A DNA stretch of 64,000 bases from Oceanihabitans iliipiscarium (GCF_042686125.1 NZ_JBHUOV010000001.1:434001-498000), one strand, 5' to 3'; shown: positions 17,078-25,589, counted from the first letter of the stretch. The notes: generated by a model from the letters alone, not told the origin. Numbers and translations: made by a program.

Positions 17078-17815
17078 ATGAAACAAAAAATTGCAGTTCA
17101 AGTTGATGATTTAACTGTAGCTTATAACTACAAACCTGTACTTTGGGATATCGATCTAGAAATCCCAGAAGGTGTTCTTATGGCTATCGTTGGCCCAAAT
17201 GGCGCTGGAAAATCAACTCTAATAAAAGCCATTTTAGGGATTCTTAAGCCCATTGCTGGAAGTGTAAGTATTTACGAAAAGCCCTATAAAGAACAACGTA
17301 AACTAGTCGCTTATGTTCCTCAAAAGGGAAGCGTCGATTGGGATTTTCCTACGACTGCTTTAGATGTGGTCATGATGGGAACCTATGGAAGCTTAGGTTG
17401 GATTAAGCGTCCTCGACAAAAAGAAAAAAAAGCAGCACTTGAGGCTTTAGAAAAAGTGGGTATGCTATCCTTTAAAAACAGACAAATTAGTCAGCTGTCG
17501 GGCGGACAACAACAACGTATATTTTTAGCAAGAGCTTTAGTGCAAAATGCATCCATCTATTTTATGGACGAACCTTTTCAAGGTGTAGATGCTACAACTG
17601 AAATTGCAATCATCAATATTTTAAAAGAATTACGAAAAGCTGGAAAAACAGTTATAGTAGTCCACCATGACTTACAAACAGTTCCAGAATATTTTGATTG
17701 GGTGACCTTTTTAAACGTAAAAAAGATTGCTACAGGTCCTGTTAAAGACATCTTCAACGATGATAATTTAACTAAAACCTATGGTATTAATTATAAAGTA
17801 AGTATTCAAGAGTAA
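17078..17815 (+). CDS. Metal ABC transporter ATP-binding protein
   Basis: 245 residues with Walker A GPNGAGKST, Q-loop YVPQKGSVDWDFP, signature LSGGQQQR, Walker B IYFMDEPF and the H-loop histidine in VVHHDL. The QKGSVDWDFP segment is typical of Mn/Zn (TroB/MntA) ATPases. It powers the two permeases that follow; its stop overlaps the first permease ATG by one base (TAATG). Confidence 0.94.
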   Translation: MKQKIAVQVDDLTVAYNYKPVLWDIDLEIPEGVLMAIVGPNGAGKSTLIKAILGILKPIAGSVSIYEKPYKEQRKLVAYVPQKGSVDWDFPTTALDVVMMGTYGSLGWIKRPRQKEKKAALEALEKVGMLSFKNRQISQLSGGQQQRIFLARALVQNASIYFMDEPFQGVDATTEIAIINILKELRKAGKTVIVVHHDLQTVPEYFDWVTFLNVKKIATGPVKDIFNDDNLTKTYGINYKVSIQE

Positions 17816-18939
17816 TGGATTTACAAGAGTATTTTTCTTTAGTTTTTAGTGATTATACCCTGCGTACTATTACGCTTGGAACTGCCATATTAGGTGCTGT
17901 TACAGGAATGCTAGGAAGTTTTGCTGTGCTCAGAAAACAAAGCCTTTTAGGTGATGCAATTTCTCATGCAGCTTTACCTGGAATTGCCATTGCTTTTTTA
18001 ATTACTGGAGCAAAAGACACGAACACTTTACTTTTAGGTGCCTTAGTAAGCGGACTTTTAGGCACGTTTTGGATTCGAGGCATTATTACAAAAACGCATT
18101 TAAAATCAGATACAGCTTTAGGCTTAATCTTATCTTTGTTTTTTGGTTTTGGAATGTTACTTCTAACATTCATTCAAAAACAACCTAATGCCAATCAAGC
18201 TGGATTAGATAAATATTTATTTGGCCAAGCTGCCACACTTGTTGAAAGTGATGTCTGGCTTATGGCAATTGTTACTGGGATTTGTTTATTTATCCTTCTC
18301 CTCTTTTGGAAAGAGTTTAAAATCTTATTATTTGATGCAGATTACACCAAAACATTAGGTTTTAATACTAAGTTTATTGATGTTTTGATTACCTCTTTTA
18401 TTGTTTTGGCTATTGTTTTAGGCTTGCAAACGGTTGGTGTAGTCCTTATGAGCGCTATGCTCTTAGCACCTGCTGCTGCTGCAAGACAATGGACAAACAG
18501 TTTATCTGTAATGGTGTTTTTAGCTGCTCTATTTGGTGCGTTTTCTGGGGTTTTTGGAACTGCCATTAGTGCAAGCCAGAATAACCTTTCCACAGGACCA
18601 ATAATCGTTTTAGTCGCTGCAGTTTTTGTGGTGTTCTCCTTTATATTTTCACCAAGTCGTGGGTTGCTCTTTAAGCAAATCCGATTTATAAAAAACAGAC
18701 GTGATTTAGAACTTCATAAAACACTAGCTTTTATGTATCATATTGCAGAAACTCACGAAAACATATCACATCCTCATGCCATAAAGATTTTAAATAATTT
18801 TCAAGGGTTCACGAGAAAGACTTTACGAAAACTCGTTGACAAAAATTATGTCACACTTCAAGGAAATATGTGGAGTTTGACAGAGCAAGGATTTAACACT
18901 GCAGCAAATTTATATAACCAACAAGAAGATAATGAATAG
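17815..18939 (+). CDS. Metal ABC transporter permease with C-terminal winged-helix tail (TroC type)
   Basis: 374 residues. The first ~280 form eight or so membrane helices of the ABC-3 family (LGDAISHAALPGIAIAFL, VGVVLMSAMLLAPAAAARQW, GVFGTAISASQNNLSTGP). The last ~80 residues are soluble and read like a winged helix (TRKTLRKLVDKNYVTLQGN, WSLTEQG), similar to the DtxR DNA-binding domain. Ordinary ABC-3 permeases stop near 280-300 residues. The tail may sense metal or bind the ATPase; whether it binds DNA is unknown. It overlaps the next gene by 8 bp. Confidence 0.92.
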   Translation: MDLQEYFSLVFSDYTLRTITLGTAILGAVTGMLGSFAVLRKQSLLGDAISHAALPGIAIAFLITGAKDTNTLLLGALVSGLLGTFWIRGIITKTHLKSDTALGLILSLFFGFGMLLLTFIQKQPNANQAGLDKYLFGQAATLVESDVWLMAIVTGICLFILLLFWKEFKILLFDADYTKTLGFNTKFIDVLITSFIVLAIVLGLQTVGVVLMSAMLLAPAAAARQWTNSLSVMVFLAALFGAFSGVFGTAISASQNNLSTGPIIVLVAAVFVVFSFIFSPSRGLLFKQIRFIKNRRDLELHKTLAFMYHIAETHENISHPHAIKILNNFQGFTRKTLRKLVDKNYVTLQGNMWSLTEQGFNTAANLYNQQEDNE

Positions 18940-20092
18940 CGCACAAATAGAAATACAACTTATCGCGAGTTTAGTTGCCATTGCATGTGCTATCCCAGGA
19001 ACATTTTTGGTGCTTCGCAAAATGGCCATGATAAGTGATGCCATTAGCCATTCTATTTTACCAGGCATTGTAATTGGTTTTTTTATAACGCAAAACCTCA
19101 ATTCTCCTCTCTTAATAATTCTGGCTGCTTTAACAGGAATTATTACTGTTGTTCTGGTAGAATATATTCAAAAAACAGGTTTGGTTAAAGAAGACACTGC
19201 AATAGGATTGGTCTTTCCTGCTCTATTTAGTATTGGAGTTATCATGATCGCCAAAAATGCCAATGATGTCCATTTAGATGTTGATGCTGTTTTACTAGGT
19301 GAATTGGCTTTCGCTCCTTTTGATAGATTAATGATTTCTGGGGTTGATGTTGGCCCTAAATCACTTTGGATAATTGGTGTGATATTACTAATTACTGTTG
19401 GCTTGTTACTAGCGTTTTTTAAAGAATTAAAAGTGAGCACTTTTGATAAAGGGCTTGCTGCCTCTTTAGGGTTTTCGCCAGCTATAATTCATTATGGATT
19501 AATGTCTGTATCCTCCATAACTACAGTTGGTGCTTTTGATGCTGTTGGTGCTATTTTGGTTGTCGCTTTAATGATTGCTCCAGCTGCAACAGCCTACCTA
19601 TTAACTACAGATTTAAAAAAAATGCTTGGGTTAGCTATTAGCTTTGGTGTTTTTAGTGCAATCGCTGGGTATTGGTTTGCGCATTGGTTAGACGCTTCAA
19701 TTGCTGGATCGATAACCACAATGCTAGGTATTTTGTTTTTAATCGTGTATTTATTTGCGCCAAGCAAAGGCGTTATTGCTGTGATGTATCGTGAAAAACA
19801 ACAACGTATTGAGGTCTCTTTATTAACGTTTTTGTTGCATTTAAAAAATCATTCCGATGAAAAAGAACGCCATGTTAATCACTTACAAGAACACATTAAT
19901 TGGCAAAAGGTAAGAGCAAAAACAGTTTTAGATTTAGCGCTTAAAAATAATATGATTGTATTAAATAAAGAGATTGTGTCTCTCACAGAAAAAGGAGACG
20001 CTTTTACCTCGCAAGCAATTGATTATATTATCACAAATGAAGATGCTCAAATTGAAGACATGAAAGATGACTTCTTTTTGTTTAGAGGTTAG
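18932..20092 (+). CDS. Metal ABC transporter permease with C-terminal tail (TroD type)
   Basis: 386 residues, second permease of the operon. ABC-3 motifs: MAMISDAISHSILPGIVIG, VDAVLLGELAF, VGAFDAVGAILVVALMIAPAATAYL. The membrane part ends near residue 285 and a cytosolic extension follows (LLTFLLHLKNHSDEKERHVN, KTVLDLALKNNMIVLNKEIVSLTEKG), again winged-helix-like with an acidic end. Together with the first permease it should form the heterodimeric channel. It is the last gene of the operon and converges on the minus-strand genes beyond 20115. Confidence 0.92.
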   Translation: MNSAQIEIQLIASLVAIACAIPGTFLVLRKMAMISDAISHSILPGIVIGFFITQNLNSPLLIILAALTGIITVVLVEYIQKTGLVKEDTAIGLVFPALFSIGVIMIAKNANDVHLDVDAVLLGELAFAPFDRLMISGVDVGPKSLWIIGVILLITVGLLLAFFKELKVSTFDKGLAASLGFSPAIIHYGLMSVSSITTVGAFDAVGAILVVALMIAPAATAYLLTTDLKKMLGLAISFGVFSAIAGYWFAHWLDASIAGSITTMLGILFLIVYLFAPSKGVIAVMYREKQQRIEVSLLTFLLHLKNHSDEKERHVNHLQEHINWQKVRAKTVLDLALKNNMIVLNKEIVSLTEKGDAFTSQAIDYIITNEDAQIEDMKDDFFLFRG

Positions 20093-20114
20093 TTTAAAAA
20101 AGTAAAGCTTAGTA

Positions 20115-20243
20115 TCACCAGACTTTTGTGTCTTGATCTTGGTTGTTATTTCTCTTGGGTTGCTTTAAACTTTTATCGACCATTTCAATGTTTTGTTTTT
20201 TGTAGGTACTAGGATGGTCTAAAATGCCTATTAACCAATACAA
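20115..20243 (-). CDS. Possible small protein downstream of the dnaJ-like gene
   Basis: A 42-codon frame on the minus strand begins with TTG two bases after the dnaJ-like stop and reads a short hydrophobic start (YWLIGILDHPSTY) then a hydrophilic tail ending DQDTKVW. The tight spacing suggests translational coupling. The only ATG is at codon 21. No family was recognised. It may be a real small membrane-associated protein or a chance frame. Confidence 0.4.
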   Translation of the reverse strand: MYWLIGILDHPSTYKKQNIEMVDKSLKQPKRNNNQDQDTKVW

Positions 20244-20245
20244 AA

Positions 20246-21040
20246 TTAAAACCCTCTCTCCTTTTGCAGCTGCTCGTAAGCTTTTTGCACTTGCTTAAAC
20301 TTGTCTTCTGCACCTTTTTTGTGTTCCTCTCCTAAGTGCTCTACTTTATCTGGATGGTATTTTTTAGCCATTTTTCTGTAGGCTTTTTTAATATCATCAA
20401 CTGTTGCTGATTGTTCTATTTCTAAGATTTTATAAGCATTATCACGACTGTTATAAAACATGGCTTTAATACTATTATAATCGCGAGAACTTATTCCTAA
20501 ATAGCCTGAAATGGTATAAATTTGACGCTCTTCATCGTCTGTAACCATACCATCGGCTTTAGCTATACCAAATAGAAAATGCATGAGTTGTAAGCGGGAA
20601 GCATGATCCATCATTTGTTGAATCTGCTTACAAACCTGACGTAATGGAACAATTTGATTGTTGACTTTTTTAAATAGTTTAAACGCTTTATTCGCTCTAT
20701 CCTTACCGTACATACTCACAAACTGCTGACGTACAAAATCTAACTCGCGCTTATCTTGAACGCCATCGGCTTTAATAACCACGGAAGCCAAAATAAGTAA
20801 ACTCACCTCAAAATCTCCTGATGTCGTTTCGGTACGACGCTGTTGTTGTGTTCTTGATTGTGATCCACGATAAGGTTGTTGTCTTGTGCTTTGTCTTGTC
20901 TGGCGCTCTCCTAAAAGTGGATTGCCTTTTCCACTAGACATTGCATCGACTACACTGCCAAGTGCTAAGCCAATAATAGCACCAATTGGTCCTCCAAAAG
21001 ACCATCCTAAAGATGCGCCAAGCCATTTTCCGTAACTCAT
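20246..21040 (-). CDS. DnaJ-domain co-chaperone with TerB domain (DjlA-like)
   Basis: 264 residues. The N-terminus has Gly-rich hydrophobic segments (GASLGWSFGGPIGAIIGLALGSVV) that should insert in the membrane. A Gln/Arg-rich linker and a TerB-like helical domain (about 80-190, with DGVQDKRELDFVRQQF and DGMVTDDEE) follow, and the C-terminal J domain carries the HPD motif (KKYHPDKVEHLG). This order is that of DjlA, which works with DnaK at the inner membrane. It has its own consensus promoter, 14 bases or so ahead of the ATG. Confidence 0.9.
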   Translation of the reverse strand: MSYGKWLGASLGWSFGGPIGAIIGLALGSVVDAMSSGKGNPLLGERQTRQSTRQQPYRGSQSRTQQQRRTETTSGDFEVSLLILASVVIKADGVQDKRELDFVRQQFVSMYGKDRANKAFKLFKKVNNQIVPLRQVCKQIQQMMDHASRLQLMHFLFGIAKADGMVTDDEERQIYTISGYLGISSRDYNSIKAMFYNSRDNAYKILEIEQSATVDDIKKAYRKMAKKYHPDKVEHLGEEHKKGAEDKFKQVQKAYEQLQKERGF

Positions 21041-21060
21041 TTAGATTATTTTTTGAGTGT

Positions 21061-21068
21061 CAAATATA
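21061..21068 (-). promoter_or_regulatory. -7 element of the dnaJ-like gene promoter
   Basis: The minus strand reads TATATTTG, a perfect TAnnTTTG match about 20 bases before the ATG at 21040. Confidence 0.65.
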
Positions 21069-21155
21069 CTATTTGTAAGTCATAAATTATAGGCTTTTGT
21101 TACATAAGCCTTCCGTCACTTTGTGACACCTTTCCTTAAAATAAGGGAAGAGTTT

Positions 21156-21289
21156 ATGCGTTAAGGATAGCAGTGGCATCCTTTTTTGTGTTATCGCTAT
21201 ATTTTACTTTTAAAAATGTCTGAACACACAAAAAAGATATAACGTATAGCCTGACCTTATGACACTATAAGTGTTATAAGGGAACGCCA
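21156..21289 (+). repeat. Dispersed hairpin repeat, copy 1
   Basis: Contains the word GCGTTAAGGATAGCAG, a hairpin (GGAT...ATCC), T6GTG paired with CACA6, then GATATAACGTATAGCCTGACC, a second hairpin (CTTATGACACT with AGTGTTATAAG) and GGAACGCC. The same words in the same order occur at 25590-25709. It is non-coding and lies in the gap between the divergent dnaJ-like and bacilliredoxin genes. Such REP-like elements are, to my knowledge, common in flavobacterial genomes. Confidence 0.75.
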
Positions 21290-21314
21290 AAACCATTATT
21301 GCATGATTTTTGTT

Positions 21315-21322
21315 TAACTTTG
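21315..21322 (+). promoter_or_regulatory. -7 element of the bacilliredoxin promoter
   Basis: TAACTTTG matches TAnnTTTG exactly and is followed by CATA. The expected leader is about 30 bases before the ATG at 21359. Confidence 0.65.
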
Positions 21323-21358
21323 CATAGAATTTAATTTACAAACATAAAATTACAAGAT

Positions 21359-21769
21359 ATGTATCCAGCAGAATTAGTAAAACCAATGCGTGAAGATTTA
21401 ACTAACGTTGGTTTTGAAGAATTACACACAGCAGCAGATGTTGATGCGGCAATTGCAAAAGAAGGCACCACTTTAGTGGTAGTCAATTCGGTGTGTGGTT
21501 GTGCTGCAGCTAATGCTAGACCAGGCGCAAGAATGAGTTTACAAAATGCGAAGCGTCCTACAAATTTAGCAACTGTTTTTGCAGGTGTTGACAAAGAGGC
21601 GACAGATAAAGCGCGCGAATATATGATTCCGTTTCCACCAAGTTCACCATGTATGGCCTTATTTAAAAATGGCGAATTGGTGCACATGTTAGAGCGTCAT
21701 CATATTGAAGGTCGTCCAGCAGAAATGATTTCGGAAAATCTTATGGATGCTTATAATGAGCATTGCTAG
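21359..21769 (+). CDS. BrxA/BrxB-family bacilliredoxin
   Basis: 136 residues, typical for the YphP/YqiW family. The active site is C-G-C at residues 46-48 in VVNSVCGCAAANARPG, with the conserved MYPAELVKPMREDL start and PPSSPCMALF further on. Members reduce mixed disulfides formed with low-molecular thiols (bacillithiol in Firmicutes). Bacillithiol-related thiols are reported in some Bacteroidota, so the role here is thiol redox repair by inference. It is monocistronic, ending in a strong terminator. Confidence 0.93.
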   Translation: MYPAELVKPMREDLTNVGFEELHTAADVDAAIAKEGTTLVVVNSVCGCAAANARPGARMSLQNAKRPTNLATVFAGVDKEATDKAREYMIPFPPSSPCMALFKNGELVHMLERHHIEGRPAEMISENLMDAYNEHC

Positions 21770-21789
21770 GACTCTTTTAAAAAAATTAA

Positions 21790-21817
21790 AAACCACGATA
21801 TTATCGTGGTTTTTTTA
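21790..21817 (+). terminator. Intrinsic terminator after the bacilliredoxin gene
   Basis: Stem ACCACGAT (21792-21799) with ATCGTGGT (21803-21810), three-base loop, extended by A-T pairs and followed by a run of T. Confidence 0.88.
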
Positions 21818-21831
21818 TGTTCAGTTTTAAT

Positions 21832-21839
21832 TACATTTG
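21832..21839 (+). promoter_or_regulatory. -7 element of the HD-hydrolase promoter
   Basis: TACATTTG is a perfect TAnnTTTG match, 20 bases before the ATG at 21860 and just after the preceding terminator. Confidence 0.6.
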
Positions 21840-21859
21840 TCTGAAACGAAATAAATATC

Positions 21860-22516
21860 ATGACTCAAGATCAAATTATTGAAGCCACAAAAACTTTTGT
21901 AAAAGACACACTTAAAGATGCTGAAGGTGGTCATGATTGGTTTCACATTGTAAGGGTGTTTAATAATGCTTTACTCATCTCTAAAAATGAAAATGTAGAT
22001 GTTTTTGTAGTTTCATTAGCTGCACTTTTACACGATATTGCTGATAGCAAATTTCACAATGGTGATGATTCTGTTGGCCCAAGAAAGGCTAGAGAGTTTC
22101 TAACCTCTCAAGGTGTTTCACATGAAATTGTTGAACATGTGGTGCAAATTATTGCAAACATGTCTTTTAATAAGTCTTTAGATAAACATAATACATTTAC
22201 ATCTAACGAAATGAAAGTTATTCAAGATGCCGATCGTTTAGATGCAATTGGAGCCATTGGAATTGCTCGATGTTTTAATTATGGTGGTTTTAAAAACAGA
22301 GCGCTTTATCATCCAGATATAAAACCTCAGCTAAATATGACTACTGCTGAATACAAAGCTTCTACTGCACCAACGATAAATCATTTTTATGAAAAGTTAT
22401 TGTTACTTAAAGATAAAATGAATACTAAAACGGGAAAGCAAATTGCTCAAGAACGACATACTTATATGGAAGATTTCTTAAAACAATTTTATGCTGAATG
22501 GCATGGTGAAAAATAA
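21860..22516 (+). CDS. HD-domain phosphohydrolase
   Basis: 218 residues of the HD superfamily. The metal motifs are the first histidine in GGHDWFHIVRV, the HD pair in LAALLHDIADSKF, and a late aspartate in IQDADRLDAIGAIGIAR. The closest type is the YedJ-like group of single-domain HD hydrolases. Substrates (nucleotides or similar phosphates) are not known. It converges with the AraC gene; the two stops are two bases apart with no terminator between. Confidence 0.88.
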   Translation: MTQDQIIEATKTFVKDTLKDAEGGHDWFHIVRVFNNALLISKNENVDVFVVSLAALLHDIADSKFHNGDDSVGPRKAREFLTSQGVSHEIVEHVVQIIANMSFNKSLDKHNTFTSNEMKVIQDADRLDAIGAIGIARCFNYGGFKNRALYHPDIKPQLNMTTAEYKASTAPTINHFYEKLLLLKDKMNTKTGKQIAQERHTYMEDFLKQFYAEWHGEK

Positions 22517-22518
22517 TT

Positions 22519-23388
22519 TTATTGAATAATTTGCTTCATCTCACTTCTATATTTTGAAGCTGTCTTTCCTGTAACATCATTAAATACTTTATTAAAGTGT
22601 GAAAAATTATTGAATCCACATTCAAAACAAATATCTGTAATACTACTTTGGCTTTCTGTTAATAATTTTGTGGCGTAAAAAATACGATACTCATTTACAA
22701 ACCGAGTAAATGTTTTTCCTGTTACTTTTTTAAAGTAGCGGCAAAACGCCGGAACAGTTAAACTGACATGGTCAGCGATTTGATCTAAGGTGATATGATC
22801 CTGATAATTACTGTTTACATATTTAAAAATCTTATCGATTTTATTACTATCCTGAGGTTGAGTTTCAAACACATAACCATTTTCGTTAAGTAAAACATAG
22901 TCTTTTGTCAACGCTAATAACTCTAAAACCTCTAGAAATTTAGAGATGCGCTTAATACCTACGTGTTTTGGGAGTTTTTCAATTTTAGGGCCAATAATTT
23001 TTTTGGCTTCAGATTTAAACAAAATACCTTTTTTAGCACGCTCTAATAAAGCCATTATGTTTTTCATTTCTGGTTGCTTATTAAAAAGATCGCCTAAAAA
23101 TTCTGGATGAAACTGAATCATCGTTTCTTTTCCCTTAGAAGTTAATCTATCGATAAAGCCATTATGAGGTAAATTTGAACCAATTAAAATTAATTGGCTA
23201 TTGTTAAAATAAGAAAGATGGTTGCCAATATGTCTTCTTCCTTTTCCTTTATTTACATAAACCAATTCTACCTCAGGATGGAAGTGCCAAAAAGCCTCAC
23301 TTCTTTTACGCTTTTTTGTTTTTTGAATCGCAGTAATAGAGCTTCCAAAGTCTGGTGTTATTTTTTTAAATCTAGGTTTAGTTTGCAA
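22519..23388 (-). CDS. AraC-family regulator with N-terminal cupin
   Basis: 289 residues. The N-terminal cupin has AFWHFHPEVELVYVNKGKGRRHIGNH, a common sensor of AraC regulators. The C-terminal ~100 residues hold two helix-turn-helices (LDQIADHVSLTVPAFCRYFKK and ITDICFECGFNNFSHFNKVF). The start is TTG at 23388: no in-frame ATG lies before the conserved region and a consensus promoter sits about 30 bases upstream. Ligand unknown. Target genes are unknown; the secreted-protein gene upstream is divergent and is one candidate. Confidence 0.88.
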   Translation of the reverse strand: MQTKPRFKKITPDFGSSITAIQKTKKRKRSEAFWHFHPEVELVYVNKGKGRRHIGNHLSYFNNSQLILIGSNLPHNGFIDRLTSKGKETMIQFHPEFLGDLFNKQPEMKNIMALLERAKKGILFKSEAKKIIGPKIEKLPKHVGIKRISKFLEVLELLALTKDYVLLNENGYVFETQPQDSNKIDKIFKYVNSNYQDHITLDQIADHVSLTVPAFCRYFKKVTGKTFTRFVNEYRIFYATKLLTESQSSITDICFECGFNNFSHFNKVFNDVTGKTASKYRSEMKQIIQ

Positions 23389-23416
23389 AATAGCTTATAA
23401 GTTTTAATCGTTTTAA

Positions 23417-23424
23417 CAAAAATA
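23417..23424 (-). promoter_or_regulatory. -7 element of the AraC gene promoter
   Basis: The minus strand reads TATTTTTG, a perfect match; it gives a leader of about 20 bases to the TTG start at 23388. Confidence 0.6.
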
Positions 23425-23565
23425 CAAATTATAAGAATCATCTTCTATACCAATTTACCTATAATGTGTGCTATTTTAACACTCATTAGTCTTCTCTATA
23501 CAAAAACGGATAAAATAGTATATAAAGTTGTAAATATTGGTGCTTTATACACTCTTCTTTAGTTA

Positions 23566-23573
23566 TAACTTTG
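23566..23573 (+). promoter_or_regulatory. -7 element ahead of the small-peptide and secreted-protein genes
   Basis: TAACTTTG is a perfect TAnnTTTG match. The transcript would begin near 23580 and read first the short frame at 23602 and then the secreted protein at 23745. The rest of the gap from 23425 shows nothing clear. Confidence 0.6.
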
Positions 23574-23601
23574 TCCTCATAATAATTAAACCCAAATAAT
23601 T

Positions 23602-23732
23602 ATGAAAATATTAATGAAAAACATCAAAACTTTCGTAGTACAGTTAATTACCAAACTTGCAATTGCAAACAGGTCATTAAAGCACGAACCAATGTAAATG
23701 GCTTTGGAACGCTTAAACAACCTTATTATTAA
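23602..23732 (+). pseudogene. Small gene, apparently frameshifted near codon 30
   Basis: The ATG frame encodes a basic amphipathic start (MKILMKNIKTFVVQLITKLA) and runs to NRSLKHEPM with a stop at 23695. A second frame shifted by one base reads on as NVNGFGTLKQPYY to a stop at 23730, and looks just as protein-like. Joined at about 23691 they give a coherent ~43-residue protein. It is the first frame after a good promoter. Alternatives: a true 31-residue peptide, or a sequencing error. Confidence 0.4.
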
Positions 23733-23744
23733 AAACTAAAGAAT

Positions 23745-24341
23745 ATGAAAAATTTAATGAAAAACACATTAGTATTAGTTGCATTATTTACAGCTTTACT
23801 TGGACATGCAAACTCATCTTTTAATGATGTAAAAGAGGTTAGAAGAACAATAATAACATTAAACGATGTTAAAAAAGGAGATAAGCTTTTAATTAAGGAT
23901 AAACACAAAGTTATTTTATATCAAGAAACTATTAAAAATTCTGGTATTTATAATAAAGGGTTTGATTTATCTGAACTTCCTAATGGTGATTACTTTTTTG
24001 AAGTAGATAAGGCTTTAGAAATTAAAATGATTCCTTTTAATGTTACAAACAATGATGTTGTATTTAATAAAGAAAAGCAGACTATTGTTTATAAACCTTT
24101 AATTAAAAATAGTGGCAATAAATTATTTATCTCGAAACTATCTTTAAATAAAATGCCTTTAAGTATTGAAGTTCAATATGAAAATAAAGATCATGATGAT
24201 TTTGGTGTGATTTACTCTGAAACTATAAAGGATACGAAAACGATTAAAAGAATTTTGAACTTAAGTAAAGAAGAAAAAGGAACATATAAAGTAATTATAA
24301 AAACTGAAGGCCGAACATTTATTGATTATATACAGTATTAG
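23745..24341 (+). CDS. Secreted hypothetical protein
   Basis: 198 residues with a signal peptide (NTLVLVALFTALLGHANSS). The mature part is beta-rich and Lys-rich, with KKGDKLLIKDKHKVILYQE, LSELPNGDYFFEVDKALE and RILNLSKEEKGTYKVIIKTEGR. These two repeats look like short Ig/Fn-type folds with the family L-P-x-G-x-Y pattern seen in many exported Flavobacteriia proteins. No catalytic motif. It shares its upstream region with a small gene and ends in a clear terminator. Confidence 0.72.
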   Translation: MKNLMKNTLVLVALFTALLGHANSSFNDVKEVRRTIITLNDVKKGDKLLIKDKHKVILYQETIKNSGIYNKGFDLSELPNGDYFFEVDKALEIKMIPFNVTNNDVVFNKEKQTIVYKPLIKNSGNKLFISKLSLNKMPLSIEVQYENKDHDDFGVIYSETIKDTKTIKRILNLSKEEKGTYKVIIKTEGRTFIDYIQY

Positions 24342-24374
24342 GTTAAATACAATTGATAGCGACTCTGGTTTTTT

Positions 24375-24405
24375 AAAAGTGGGCTTTATAAGCTCACTTT
24401 TTATT
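24375..24405. terminator. Intrinsic terminator between convergent genes
   Basis: A 12-bp stem, AAAAGTGGGCTT with AAGCTCACTTTT (one G-T pair), three-base loop TAT, flanked by T-rich sequence on the left and right. It can serve both the secreted-protein gene and the convergent radical SAM gene. Confidence 0.8.
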
Positions 24406-24406
24406 T

Positions 24407-25480
24407 TTAAAACAGTTTTAATTGTCCGTCTTTATATTGTTCGTGCAAAGTATAATTCATTTTTGGCATTGATTTATCTTTAAAGTATTTTTTTCTAGCC
24501 AATCGCATTAATAGATTAATTTGTTCTGCTATTTTACCTTCGCCTCTCATTCGAGTGCCAAAACGAGAATCGTTTAAACGTCCGTCATGGCAACTTTCTA
24601 TTTGGTGTAAAACTTTATCTGCTCGATCTGGCATTGTTTTTTGAATCCAATCTGTAAAAATCTCACCAATAGCACCATTAAGTCGCACAATTGTATGTGC
24701 TATACTTAATGCGCCAGCTTCTGAAACCGCTTCTGCCAATGGTAATATTTCGTGACTATTTATTGAAGGTATAATAGGAGCAAGCATAACATTTACTGGA
24801 ATCCCATTTTCGCTTAGCGTTTTAACTGTTTTTAATCGTTTAGCAGAAGTTGCTGTTCGTGGTTCTAATTGGCGTCTTGTTTTTTCTGATAGTGATGTTA
24901 TAGACATATTTACGGAAACAAGATTGTCTTTTGCTAATGCCTTAAGCACATCTAAATCGCGAAGGATTAATGCGTTTTTTGTTATAATTCCGACTGGATG
25001 TTTGTATTTTAAGAAGACTTCTAAGCATTGTCTTGTAATTTCAAACGCTTTCTCTGCTGGTTGGTAACAATCTGTATTTCCAGACATAACAATAGTGTGT
25101 GCTTTCCAAGATTTCTTTTTAAGCAAATCTTCTAATAGTTTTGGAGCATCTTTTTTAACAAGAATTCTGCGTTCAAAATCAAGTCCAGCGCTATAACCCC
25201 AAAATTCGTGACTATTTCTAGCATAACAATAAACACAGCCATGTTCGCAACCTTGATACATATTCATAGAATACATCATACCAACATCTGGACTTGTGAC
25301 TTTATTAACTATTGTTTTTGGAAATACAGGAAGGTAAAGCGTTTTATTTTTATTGGGTTCCTCTCCTTCTTTGTGACAATATTCTAGGAAATCATCTCGT
25401 TGTTCGTGGCTTAATTCGAAGAAGCGATTGTGTACATTAAGCTGTGCACCTCGTCCTTTAATAATTGATTTGGAGTTCAT
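24407..25480 (-). CDS. Radical SAM protein, PA0069/Rv2578c type
   Basis: 357 residues. The radical SAM cluster motif is C-x3-C-x2-C in YQGCEHGCVYCYAR, followed by HEFWGYSAGLDFERRILVKK, a sequence typical of this spore-photoproduct-lyase-like group. Later motifs: VMSGNTDCYQPAEK, NMSITSLSE, VMLAPIIPSINSHEI. The family is widespread, but its reaction is not established. No partner gene is obvious. The start at 25480 is the first ATG giving the conserved RGAQLNVHNRF opening. Confidence 0.9.
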   Translation of the reverse strand: MNSKSIIKGRGAQLNVHNRFFELSHEQRDDFLEYCHKEGEEPNKNKTLYLPVFPKTIVNKVTSPDVGMMYSMNMYQGCEHGCVYCYARNSHEFWGYSAGLDFERRILVKKDAPKLLEDLLKKKSWKAHTIVMSGNTDCYQPAEKAFEITRQCLEVFLKYKHPVGIITKNALILRDLDVLKALAKDNLVSVNMSITSLSEKTRRQLEPRTATSAKRLKTVKTLSENGIPVNVMLAPIIPSINSHEILPLAEAVSEAGALSIAHTIVRLNGAIGEIFTDWIQKTMPDRADKVLHQIESCHDGRLNDSRFGTRMRGEGKIAEQINLLMRLARKKYFKDKSMPKMNYTLHEQYKDGQLKLF

Positions 25481-25589
25481 AATACTAAAAATAAAGTGTG
25501 AATACTGGTTAAGCAGTGCTTTAAAATTAGATATTATTTTAAGATGAAACTGTTAAAGGGTTTTTAGATTATTAACAACTTTTATTTTT
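25481..25589. other. Gap before repeat copy 2
   Basis: About 110 AT-rich bases upstream of the radical SAM gene. The minus strand has TTATTTTTAG near the ATG, a near-consensus -7 element. Nothing else is seen before the dispersed repeat begins at 25590. Confidence 0.35.
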
